Source: Rhododendron vialii
Lineage: Eukaryota; Streptophyta; Magnoliopsida; Ericales; Ericaceae
Length of the DNA stretch: 64,000 nucleotides
NCBI RefSeq assembly: GCF_030253575.1
Contig: NC_080562.1
Coordinates: forward strand, 24,889,352-24,953,351
Direction: 5' to 3'
The notes under the pieces were generated by a model. The model was not told the DNA's origin. It saw only the letters and a program-made list of their open reading frames with translations, and did not search any database. A program made the position numbers and the translations under genes. Shown here piece after piece: positions 48,801 through 59,748 of this stretch (positions are counted from its first letter, which is position 1; each line of letters begins with the position of its first letter).

Positions 48801-50473
48801 GTCTTAGTATCTTCGCCACTCTTGATCTTATCCAAATCAAGCTGATACTGTTTCTTGTTATCTATCTGGTTGGCATTATACTCCACCCTCCGACTTCGAC
48901 TGCGTTCAAGCAATCCGTCATTGCTAGTCAGTCCAATTCCTTGAAAAGAACCATTAGCAATATACATAGGACCATTCCTCGACAATGACATCATCCTTGA
49001 ACTAGGTGAACCATTTTCGGGCATATTTCCAGGGAAAGAAAGGCCAGCACTCATAACCGGATGTGGACCCACATTCATCACATAACTTGCAGTTTTGCGA
49101 CCTAAGCTCGTACCCCCAAATCCACCTGAGCTCATAAAGGACGTGTCTGGTGACTCTGGGAAGTAGCCAAAATGCCTGTCAAGAAGAACACCAGATGGAG
49201 CCGATCCCACGTGATGGGGGTTAGGGGAACCGATAAACGGGCCGTGTGGATTGGAGAATGGGTACCCTTGACCCTGTGAACTGGATGCAAATGGATGGCC
49301 AACCGAAGATGTTGACCATGCAGAAGGACTGGTATGATCAGAGTAAGGAGTGGGACTACCCCAAAGAAACTGTGGACCAGACAACGTTCCAATTCCAGAT
49401 GAGTTAGCATTTGATTCGCCAAAAGAAGACATGGGTGCAGAACTTGCAGTTAGTTTTTGCTCTGTAAAGGTACGAGACATAGGTCCATTTCCTTGGCTCC
49501 CATGGCTAATTGTTCCCTGGTCCTTACCAATTGGTGGAATCTTTGCATGGTTTGCAAACTGTGGTGGTAGTATGGAGGCTAAGCCAGGCAAATTGCTGCT
49601 CTTCAGCGGACTGAAATTTCCCAAACCTGGTGATTGACTAAACCCTTGCAAAGGATTGTGTTCAACTGGGCTACTGAGATGCGGCCAGTTACCTGTCATA
49701 ACTGCCCTACTTTAGCTTTGTAGAAAACCCATTCACAACAAAGAGACAAGCAGGGCTCGCACAGATGTAAAGGCCCTGTCTGGTTACCTTTTTAAAATGC
49801 AGTTTTGCTGCTTACTTTCCAAAACAATTTTTGGAAACAAAAATCCCCTATTATTTTTGAAGCAATTCATTATTTAGCAGAAACAATATTCTAGACCTTG
49901 AAAACTTCTTTTTGGTACTGTAATTGTACCAAGACATGGGTCAGCAAATAAGTTTCAAAACTAGTCACCAAAATTTTTTGTGCTTTAGAACACAAAACAA
50001 TAAACAAAACTGGTTTTTTGTTTAAAGTGGCTTGTGATGTGTACCTGGAGGAGAGTTTCCTACTGGTGAGCCTATTTGATTCCGAAAAGTCCGAGCTTCA
50101 TCCTGGTCCAGCTCCTGGCTCAATTGCTGCATCAAACTGGACATAGAAGATACCGTCAATTCATTTTATTTGTCTGTGTTGAACTAATAAATTTAGAGAC
50201 CCCATAAACCCATTAATTAACGAATGAAATAAAATGGAACAAAAAAAAACAACATCCAGTAAAAGCAAGGGACATTAAGCATGAGTAGAAGACACCAAAT
50301 ACATTAAGGATGACTACTGTTCGTTAGACTTGTAGCGGGTGAAAGGAAAAACTATTTACCCCATGCCAAAAACAATAAACAGAGAAACAGAACCATACCA
50401 GGCCTAAAAGGAACAACTGCTGCAGTTTTACCACTTACTAGAAGCACCTTCTCGGGGAGGCTTAGAATAGAGA

Positions 50474-50523
<50 letters not shown>

Positions 50524-50565
50524 TGTGTAGTTAAGTCATGGAAAGCAATTATGGAAGCACTTCAG

Positions 50566-50596
<31 letters not shown>

Positions 50597-53500
50597 TAGT
50601 TAAGTCATGGAAAGCAATTATGGAAGCACTTCAGTCTCACTTCATCCTTCTCTAAACATCAATCCTAAAAGGTTCATGTTTCCACATTTTGTTCCCAAAA
50701 CATTTTCAAAAACTGCTGGAAGTGCATTTTTTACTTGGAAACTGTATTTGAGAACTACTAATAATTCCCGGGGAGAGTAGAAATTAGGTTAAGTGAATGA
50801 CAATTTCTGTTAATCCCATGTATTTACTTGAAATTAAATCCATTAAACTTAGAAAACAAGATCACTTCTGCCTACTTTATGAAGCCATAACTTGCAGTAT
50901 CAAAGGAACAAAATTGACCAAAAGAACAGGAAAGCCGCAAAATAAACATACTTCAATCAAGAAAAACATGCTACCACACCTCCTTCAAAAGTTAACAGAA
51001 GCAAATTACGGTGATGATCATTAAATCTAAAGCCGTCCATATGGAACCTTCAGAAATGGTAATTTTGTGGACAGGTTTTCGCAAATCCAGGCTGTTCATA
51101 TCACAAAACAAGCCTCTTTATCACTAGCTGGCTCCCTCTTTGCAGACACTGTAAAGATGATGGAAGAGATTTTCTATGCAACTGGTAAACCTAGCTATAC
51201 ATTTTCTTATAGTCTATTTATTTAGCTTGAAAAAAAAAAGGAAATTCACATATGACGCGTTAATTACAGCTGTTGCCTGTTGGAGTCTTATTCTTTACAA
51301 ATCGCCAGCAGTCCCATCAATAGTAGTCTCCGGTACGACAAGAGGGGTGGTATGTGTCACGACCCGCACCAGCTAACCTAACCTGCTTAACTCTTAGCCT
51401 AACCACGTGGCTCAAAAGGTTAACCTCAAATTATACAATAGCCCGTCGCATGTCCTTATAAATTACGTTAACTTTATAAGTTTCCCCGATGCGGGATCGT
51501 TTCCTGCCCCTTTTGGGCTCTCACAATCACCCCCACTTGGACCGCAACGTCCCCGTTGCGCCCCAAAGTCCATCACAACCCACCAAGTATTGTGAGACAA
51601 GTCCCCACTTAAGCACAACAAGCACCTCAAGCTGGGCTCTCACAATCACCCCCACTTGGACCGCAACGTCCCCGTTGCGCCCCAAAGTCCATCACAACCC
51701 ACCAAGTATTGTGAGACAAGTCTCCACTTAAGCACAACAAGCACCTCAAGCTCGTCTCATGCACACCAAGCACCTCGGGCTCATCCTATGTGGGACCCGC
51801 CCAAGCATGTCTCCTCGCGGGACCCACCTTACACTTCCGGTTGGTTCAAGCTCTTATACCACCTATCACAACCACCCACGCCAGTTAACCTGCTTAACTC
51901 TTAGCCTAACCACGTGGCTCAAAAGGTTACCTCAAGTTATACAGTAGCTCGTCGCGTTTCCTTATAAATTACGTTAACTTAATAAGTTCCCTCGATGTGG
52001 GATCGTTTCCTGCCCCTTTTGGGCTCTCACAGGATGGCTAAGAGTTGGGCATATAAGGTACCAAACAAAATGTTGAAATTCTGAAAGCCACAAAACCAAA
52101 AAGAAAGTCCAGTTCTAGAAATATCTGTCAATTTTCACTAAGCTTGGGATGGAGTGCTACAAGTTGTTGCATTTGGATATTTGCAATCTGGGATCCCAGC
52201 AGGCAGAGAAATGACCAATTCTAATCAAGAATTCACTTTCCATAAGATACATCTATTTATTACAATCGAGTTCTCATAAGAGACGTTGCAGTTATATAGT
52301 TGAAAGTACCAGTATAAAGGAGGAAAAAAAAATTAAACTTAACACTTGCAGAAATTGTAAGAGTAAATAATTAACAATATGCAAACAGAGAGAACGCATT
52401 CAGATGTACAAGCATCTAAGTTCCACAAAAATAGAAAAAGAAGATAGCATGACAACAAGAGTGCCAAGTTGAACTGTAATGATTCAAAGAGAACAATTTA
52501 TCAATACATACTTCCGACGGGCTCCACCGGGCCGGCTAGGTTCCAGCTTTATGCGTTTTCCAGCTATGTCACTCCTATTCAGAGCTTTGAGAGCTGCCTC
52601 AGCAGCTCTAACATCGTAAAACTCAATGAACTTATGGTGACGCTTGTGTGGTGTCTCCCTGATCTGCATTTTGTAACAGGCAGCCAACAACTCACATTGG
52701 TCACCAGAAAGAGAGGTACATATGGACACGGTAGTTGACTTTTGGGGACAGGGGAGGAGAACTAAAGAAAAGCAAGCAATGGCAGATACAGAAATATGCA
52801 TCAATGTGAATTTTATTTTTTTTCATAATGAAAAGGGTAATCAATTTTGACACATCCCCTTTCGGGAGATACTTTGTTTTCTCCTCGTAAGGCAAAGCTA
52901 TGAAAATACTCATCCGGGGTGGTTCCAGGGACACCACAAAAACATTTTAAAAAAACACTCCAAATCTCAATCTCATTGTTCCCAATCAAATTTTTATAAT
53001 CCGAACAGTTCAATGTGTGCAGAATGTGATTTTAAGAATGCTTGCAAGAAATTAGCAAAAAATATGACCGAGAAGTGCTTGTTTTGAGCAATTTTTAATT
53101 GAAACATTCAATGAAAACTACTCAAATCGAGCCCTTCCAAGTCTTTTTTTTTTTTCTAATTTCTCGTGGGTACCCTTAAAGTCACGTTCTGATCACATTG
53201 AGTGGCTCGGACCATCAAAATTTGATCATAAACTATAAGATATTTTTTTAGATGTTTTTATAGGTGTCCCCGGAACCGCCCTGATACTCATGTTTACAAT
53301 TGATTGCAATATTTCCTATATATGTCACTTCACGTCATGTTTAACATTAGGCGTGCATTTCGACAAAAGGAGAGTGAAAATAATCATGCTAAGGAAAAAA
53401 AACTAATAAATATCACCACACATAGGATCAAGTGTATCTTTACGAGGACACACACAATTTTACACGGAACGGTACAACTACACAAGATGATATGGTAATT

Positions 53501-56231
53501 CTAAAAGTTCAGTATGGGGCTCACCCCCACAGCCCTCTACGTGGGTCCGCCCCTGAAATCAAGACTATACCTCTTTAACCTCCCCATAAGCACCAAATAT
53601 TTGACGAAGGTCATCGTTCGACACTGACGCATCCAGATTGAACACAACCAGAGTTCCTTGGTTAACATCCTTCTCTGATGGGTTATCCTGGAAGAGGAAC
53701 AAAAAAAGTTGATATAGAAGTTAGCTAATCAAGAATTCAAGATTCTCAAACTACATCATAAATTCATAAGAGCAGAAGTCTTTGTTCAAACCTTCGGAAT
53801 TGAAAAGTGAATATCAAGTTTTCTTCGTCTTAAGGGCTTATTTTGTAATGCACGCATTGCAGTTCGAGCTGATCGGATATCATAGTAAGATATCATCACG
53901 AACCCCCGATGCTTGCATGCAGTGTATAGAGTTCTGATATCCCCATATTGCTACAAGAAAAGGTAAGTTTCATGGTCAATTAGATCTTAATCTAATGGTA
54001 CAAATTGAGATACAAAACAATTTCTATAGAAGAACAGAAAAAGTGAGGAAACAAGAAGCAAAAAGCCCTGATCTAGATCTTCATAAGCTCAGTTCAAACA
54101 AGTGAAGGTTGCGGGCTTCGCGAATTTTACTGTGCTTCAATATTTTGCATTGGTCAACCATTGTTCAGTAACTCAAAATAGTATCTTAGCCATAGAAGAA
54201 AACAGAAACAAAAAAGTCATTCAGTTACAAATAAATTTACATACCTGGAGATCTTTTCATCATTTATTTTGCACGGTTGATTGTTCATGAGCTAAATTCA
54301 AAACTTGTTCGGTTACAAATAAATTGTTTTTTTATCGGCACAACAAATATTTTTGTTGAGACAAACTGTCAGTAGGTATCAGGAACATAACCACAGTCCA
54401 GGATTAAATCACCAGGCATGTTTCAGGAAGTAGCTTCCATTCATATAAAAAATGACTTAGTTTTGTATTTCAATAAAATTGGTCTTCACATGAGTGCCTG
54501 ATTGTTGTTATAATAAACCTACATGAAGAAACCAAAATACTCTTCTTTGGGAGAAAGTAAAATACTTGGCAAATACTCTAAAAAGACAAGTGAGGTGAAA
54601 ATGGTACACGCCTAGAACCAGAAGGATCAAATACCTAATCTAGCAAATATAAAATACCTCAAAGAGAGCTCTCAACTCAGAATCTTCAACATTACTATTG
54701 ATATTCCTGACAAATAATGTCCTTGAAGGATGTTCCCCATATGGATGTTCTCCAGCGACTGTAGCCACACCATTTGTAAGACTGTAATGACCAATCCCAT
54801 TAACAGAAACCCCATCTGACATGCTTAAATTTGGAAGGCCAATGTTTAGACTCTCAAAATCCAATTCCATACCCCCTCCACTACTGAAGAAATCGTCTTC
54901 AAAATCCTCCAGTTGAGTAGGCAATCCACTCAGGTCAAGGTCATCCATTATACCTGCTAAAAGCTCATCTTCATCATCTGGAAGCAAGCTTCCAATTGCA
55001 CTTGCACTTGCTTCAATATCACCAAGTGGATCCTCACTGTCATCTTCTTGGTGAAGTTTATCTACGCTAGGGAAGCCATCATCAACAGACTGACCACCGT
55101 GCTCACAGTCAGTGAAGTTCACTGCAATGGTGCCAAAAACATGTCAGAAACCAGTCACGTTAGAGTAATTTAAGGCTCCGTTTGTTCCGCAGTAAAATAT
55201 TTTCCTGTACAACGTTTTAGTCACTTTGCTGTAAAAAGAGTTTAATATGTTTTCTAACAAAAAGTTTTACATCATATGGCCAAAACTATATACGTCTCAT
55301 ATCACCCATAAGTAATTGTTGGTAGTTTCATACCCCAGGATTCTCGACCCCTGGCGAGATTATTACCGTTGACATTGTCAGAAGCCGCACAATGAGAGAG
55401 AGAGATGAGTGCACACACGCAAACCCAGAGGGGAAAATGAAAATGTGGCCACATACCAACTATAACCACAGGTTGTTTCTTCAGCAATCATCCCTTCTTT
55501 TATTTTCCCTTTTGCTTTTACCTACATCAACTGTGCATATCTAAAGTGTATCTCTTACTGAGCGCGCACACACCCAATGGGGAGGAGGAAAATGTGGCCA
55601 CATACAGGCTACAACTTCAGGTTGTGGCTTCATCAATCATACTTTCTTTTACTATCCCTTTTTGCTTTTAACCTTTCATCAACTACACATTTCTAAAGTG
55701 TATCTCTTACTGTCTCATAATAGTGATTAGGCTGGGCAGAGATTACTAACTGTCTTCCCCTTCCTCCCTTCTCTTCCGTTATCCTATTTCACTTGTTTTC
55801 CTTTGTTGTGGAAATAGTTTTTCCAAACAAAAACTGGAAACTATTTTACATGAAAAATATTTTGAAGGGAATAATTTTGTTTGGGTAAAAAGTATTTTAC
55901 ATCAAAACAAATCAGAGCCTCAGTGATGAAAAGAAGAGTCAAATACACTTCTCTCGCGGAAAGACAGGCAATGAGCTAGAAAACAAGCTAGCATCAGTCG
56001 ATGTGTGATATGCATCAGTTCCGCGTGGAATCCTCCATGCATTTCCCACTTGACCATAGACATCTACCGATGGACTTTTAGGTGGACCTACAAGACATAG
56101 CATAAATATGATCAAAAATGCGTATAGCATAAGCCTGATGTTTGAATCTAAACATTAGCCAGTACAAGAGACCAAAGGAGTGATTGCGGGAGGGCCTTAC
56201 CTGAAGTAGGATCCTTGAAATACTGATCCAT
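45858..56231 (-). CDS. ML: MEI2-like RNA-binding protein
   Basis: Twelve coding exons, minus strand: 56231-56201, 56087-55947, 55121-54658, 53950-53792, 53687-53571, 52663-52512, 50136-50045, 49692-48771, 48614-48530, 48416-48348, 47343-47164 and 45971-45858. They sum to 2526 nt (841 aa) with matching phases and GT-AG ends. A stop (TAA) directly precedes the ATG. MEI2-like proteins bind RNA and in plants affect meiosis and meristem growth. RRM1 (about 192-262) starts RTLFVRNINSNVEDSEL; RRM2 (about 276-350) has TLVVFNLDASVSNDDL; the conserved Mei2 C-terminal RRM3 (about 680-805) has TTLMIKNIPNKYTSKMLL, NKCNVGYAFINM and FNGKKWEKFNSEKV. SLFSSSLPVFPREK and HVGSAPSGV fit the ML2/ML5 type, but the exact paralogue is not certain. 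Introns hold several transposons. Confidence 0.95.
46140..46440 (+). pseudogene. RTE-type LINE reverse transcriptase fragment
   Basis: The plus strand encodes VPINLKTKDYRTAINP, TLIYRTECWTVKKKHDQKIC and, after shifts, GDEMRDNFTRW. This matches the known RTE/BovB C-terminal pattern (K/R-TAI-P--LYGTECW, then MR-N--RW). It is short, frameshifted and antisense within the last intron of the MEI2-like gene. Confidence 0.75.
50474..50632. repeat. TA/TG microsatellite with 66-bp duplication
   Basis: (TA)n at 50474-50492 runs into (TG)n to about 50522. The following unit GTTAAGTCATGGAAAGCAAT...CACTTCAG is repeated after a second TG tract (50565-50589). It lies in a MEI2-like intron. Confidence 0.9.
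51355..52031 (-). mobile_element. TRIM retrotransposon (complete, non-coding)
   Basis: Two direct repeats of about 170 bp, 51355-51525 and 51864-52031, share CTTAGCCTAACCACGTGGCT, the ATTACGTTAACTT block and the end TTTTGGGCTCTCACA. In minus orientation each LTR starts TGTGAGAGCC. Next to the right LTR the minus strand reads TGGTATAAGAGC (about 51849-51860), close to the initiator-Met primer-binding site TGGTATCAGAGC. Next to the left LTR it reads AGTGGGGGTGATTG, a polypurine tract. The internal region is only 338 bp and non-coding, the definition of a TRIM. Within it a 119-bp unit is duplicated (starts 51515 and 51634). Flanks GTATG and GGATG are an imperfect 5-bp target duplication. It lies in a MEI2-like intron. 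Confidence 0.88.
52914..53283. mobile_element. hAT-like foldback MITE in MEI2-like intron
   Basis: 370 bp with inverted arms through GGTTCCAGGGACACC and GGTTCCGGGGACACC. It is flanked by the exact 8-bp repeat ATACTCAT (52906-52913 and 53284-53291), the hAT target-duplication length. It is the same family as 10449-10826 in GPAT1 intron 1. Confidence 0.88.
55174..55919. mobile_element. possible Harbinger-type non-autonomous element
   Basis: Ends GGCTCCGTTTGTTCC and GGCTCTGATTTGTTTTG (right end reverse-complemented), each followed by a GTAAAATA block, resemble Harbinger termini. Flanks TAA and TCA do not match exactly. It sits in the intron between MEI2-like coding exons 2 and 3. Confidence 0.5.
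55412..55710. repeat. 149-bp tandem duplication in MEI2-like intron
   Basis: The block with AAATGTGGCCACATAC, CAGGTTGT and TCTAAAGTGTATCTCTTACTG appears at about 55412-55560 and again at about 55561-55710, with moderate divergence. Confidence 0.85.
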
Positions 56232-56242
56232 TTAGTTAGTAT

Positions 56243-58554
56243 CTGCAATACAAAAGATTTGTGAAAACCAATTAAACTCCATTTAGTCTGTCAAAGGCCC
56301 CTAAAAAGACTAACATACTATGATTATAATATAGATGTCTAGATATGTCTAGTTTTGCACATGTAGAAAGGAGAACACAATGCCAAAAGGACAGTGTCCA
56401 TATGCAAAATATTATCAAGATCCATTCTGTTGGGGAAGTCTAGAAACATCAAATAGCATGTTGTCGAGGGAGTGCAACCCAACCCTTGACCAATTCCTTA
56501 ACATGATAGATAGCTTTGGTGTTTGGAGTGGTGTATAGGACCATTTCCTTGACATGTTTCTTTTTAGTGTTTCTTGATGTTTAGGCCTTTTTGTTTTTGG
56601 CCTTTTTTTTGTACATGGTGGCATGTTGGGTTTGTGAAGCTTGATTTGGTCTGATTTGCCACTTTGTTGACTATGACAGGGTTGCATCGACGAAACCTAG
56701 ATGGGGTATTGGGTAATTGGTGATACAAAACCCTGTGATATATATTTCTCTATGTGCAGGAGCCATTGTAATTTGTAGTCTCTTCTTTATTCGATACATA
56801 GTGAAAAACTAGAGTGGGTTATGAATGTAAACTAAACAGGGGTATTACAGTAATTTGTGAAGTAAACCCCTAGAAATATATACATTTCACTATACACAGC
56901 AACCGATGTTATCCGTACTCTCTTATTCAATGATATATAATATAAACCAATGCGGGCCGTGGATACGCCTACTCAATTGGGGAACCATGTGAATCGTTGT
57001 GTCATGCTTTCTTTGTTTCTTGCTTCATTATTCTTTGTGCGATGGTCCATGTGTGTTGGTTTGGATCAAATATGCAAGATGACATCCCCTTGATGCCTCT
57101 TCTATTGCCAAAGGTTGTGCATCAGTGTCCTGTTTTATTATTGCAAAAGCTAAAAAGCTTATACCCAGGATTTATCCTTTCAGGTACTTCCACACTTTGG
57201 ATCTAAGCTTTACGTTATTGAATATTACACGGACACAATTAAAATGACTCCGATGTGAGTCTTCATGTCTTGGGAATGCAACCTAAGGCATTAGGGCCTT
57301 GTTCATTTGGAGCTTTTAAGGGAGGTTTTTGAGAGTAGAGAGAGATAGAGGGAATTTATTGGAGAGCGTGCCCAGGGGTTTTGAGGCCCGCAAATGAACA
57401 AGGTCTAGGTGTCTCCTAAGATGTCAGCAAATGTACTTGCCGTTTACGATGTCTGCATATACAAAAGTAATCATTAGAACAAAATCACATTGATTGATTG
57501 CCTTGTCGCGAAGTTTCAAAGGTATATGGTCCTGAGATCGGTTTCTCTATAAAACAGAGCAGTTTCTTGTTGAGCTCTCATAAGTCATAATCAATAATCA
57601 ACAAGTTAGGAAGAAACAATTCGACAACCAAATATTCAAAGCACGGCCAGCCATCCCAAACTAGCTAAACAAAGCCGGCGCAGTCATCAGTTTATTGAAG
57701 CTAACAAAGGGGAGACAAACAATCTACGCTCTCTTTTAAAGGATAAATGTACGCTATTCAAGCTTCCAAATGACGAGTCAGCTCACATTCCAGAATTAAC
57801 CACACAACCTCAAGACTACAGTATGAACCCACCAAGTGAAATTTCAAATAAACTCCCGAAAATTGAAAACCAGCAAGTGAAAATTAGCGGTTACGTGGTC
57901 AACAATTCACCAAGTTCAAAATTACGTACAAGTTCCCTCAAAATGTGAAAGGACATCATAAGAGCAGTTCATACGGAACACTCGTTTCATGATCAACAAT
58001 GTTCCCAACCGAAATTGAGGTTTCCAAATCAACCACAAAGAGCTCAATTGAAACAGAACCCTAAACAAAAATACAAGCTAAATATCACATTAAGCTGACA
58101 AACAGGGGTATGAATGTAAACTTCATCACCGTTCACTCTTAATCCAAGAGTCCCTAAAAAAAATACAACTTCGTAAACGAAAACAGCCAATCTCGAGCAC
58201 AAGAACGAAAACAGAAGCAATCCCAGTAAACCCAACTAATTTATGGCAACAAAATATAAAAAAAAATTCCCAACTCAAATTTATGCCACCAATTCAACCG
58301 CAGAAAGAGTTCATTTTGACAAGCTACAATACAAATTATTGTGGAAAAACAGTAAACACGCTCAATTCGCAACACCACTAATTTCTTCCACAACAATTAA
58401 AGTTTCCAATACTAATCTCAAGCACAAAACCCCAAAAGAAAAATCCGAGTAAACCCAACTAATTAACTGCATGTAGTAGTCTATATAGATAGATGGATAG
58501 ATACGTAGATAGACAGACAGATATAGAAAGAGAGGGGAGGGGAGAGGAGAGTAC
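56243..58554 (-). other. 5'UTR intron of MEI2-like gene (predicted)
   Basis: The acceptor TTGCAG lies 11 nt upstream of the ATG, just before ATACTAACTAA. A donor CAG|GTACTC is at 58553-58554. This predicts a 2.3-kb intron in the leader. Apart from the MITE at 57295-57405 nothing coding was found in it. Additional small leader exons cannot be excluded. Confidence 0.6.
57295..57405. mobile_element. 111-bp Tourist-like MITE in 5'UTR intron
   Basis: Ends GGCCTTGTTCATTTG and GACCTTGTTCATTTG (right end reverse-complemented), flanked by TAG on both sides (57292-57294 and 57406-57408). Size and termini fit a short Harbinger-type MITE. Confidence 0.82.
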
Positions 58555-58654
58555 CTGATATGATGATCGCTTGGAACCAAGAAAGTAGAGAGAGAAAAGG
58601 ACATATAAAGAGAAGACAAGACAAGGCCTGAATTTATTAAGTTCAAGGGTTGGA

Positions 58655-58689
<35 letters not shown>

Positions 58690-58850
58690 TAGAATGAAAG
58701 TGGATATTTTTGCAAGATTCAAAGAGGGTTAGAGGAACACACAATCAATCGCACACACCAAATACACTAGAGAGAGAGAGTAACAGTTCCGTAGAAGCAG
58801 AGGAATAACTTTCTTCTACTCATCCACTTCCTTCTCTCCCGCCGGGAGAC
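58555..58850 (-). promoter_or_regulatory. MEI2-like 5'UTR exon and proximal promoter
   Basis: CT-rich in the sense of transcription, with a (CT)n tract (GA on the plus strand) at 58656-58687. The transcription start is not defined; the far limit is an estimate. Confidence 0.45.
58656..58687. repeat. (AG)n microsatellite in MEI2-like leader
   Basis: 32 bp of AG repeat upstream of the predicted leader donor site. Confidence 0.95.
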
Positions 58851-58859
58851 TAGAGAGCG

Positions 58860-58995
58860 ATAATAAAACTATCTAGAGAGAGAGACAACAAATTGGAACA
58901 CACAAATGCACTACTCTCTAGTGCATGATTGGAGGGAATTGATCAGTTTTATTTTATTTATTTATTATAGATAAACAACTGCAAAATTATTGAAA

Positions 58996-59041
<46 letters not shown>

Positions 59042-59748
59042 AAGTGCTTCTTCTCTTTTCTCTCTCTCTCACTGCTTTCTCTCTCTGGAATTATTTGGCT
59101 GCATTTGAATTCTATTTGGCATCCGTTGACGGTACTGCTTTTTGGAAAGGGACCTGAGCATGGGGTTGAATTACGGGGATGCCATCAGCCTGTGAACCTG
59201 ATTTGGGTCGATAGAAGACAAAAAAGCAAATTGCTATCCCCCCCCCCCCCCCCTCCCCGACCCCACAGCCCAATTTCCCTTATTACCCTCGGTTCCCCCT
59301 GCCCTTTCCCCTGTTACCCCAGTCACCACTCCCCCCCCCCCCCCCCCCCTTAAACTAGTATTTTATTTATTTAATTTATAAATTATTTTATCTTTTACGT
59401 TTAGAATAATAATTTTTATTATTTTCAATTATAATTACTCATTCAGATTTTCTTCTCATTTTCTTATCTTCATTTATAACCACTTTTTCAGATTTTTTTT
59501 CTTCTTACCTTCTTATCTTTAATTATAACTAGAAGTTGCAATCTCAACCCATATTTTTGAACCCGCTCAAACCCGTCCACTTATAATCCAACCCAATTCG
59601 CCCATATTATGTAATGGGTTTATATGGGTTGAGAGTGGGTTCAATATGAGCTATATACTCATCTTCAGTGACTCCTCCAAAAACAAAACCTGGCTAAACC
59701 AGAAATTATCTCTCTCTCCATTTTCGTGAAAACACAAATCATCTCACA
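58860..59748. other. intergenic with CT and poly-C tracts
   Basis: A (CT)n tract at 59002-59038, then two poly-C runs (16 C at 59238-59253 and 19 C at 59331-59349) about 80 bp apart. At 59540-59650 AACCC-type repeats resemble those near 35110-35190. No gene was recognised. Confidence 0.7.
59238..59349. repeat. paired poly-C homopolymer tracts
   Basis: 16-nt and 19-nt C runs joined by a C-rich, A/T-punctuated spacer. Assemblies often misjudge the length of such runs. Confidence 0.9.

Noticed and set aside
49350-49637. Plus-strand open frame of 95 codons
   Set aside because: Antisense to the large MEI2-like exon 8.
51489-51947. Overlapping proline and histidine-rich open frames
   Set aside because: They fall in the non-coding internal region and LTR of the TRIM and repeat because of the 119-bp duplication.
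59105-59353. Open frame ending in a proline run
   Set aside because: Created by the poly-C tracts; no domain and no splice context.
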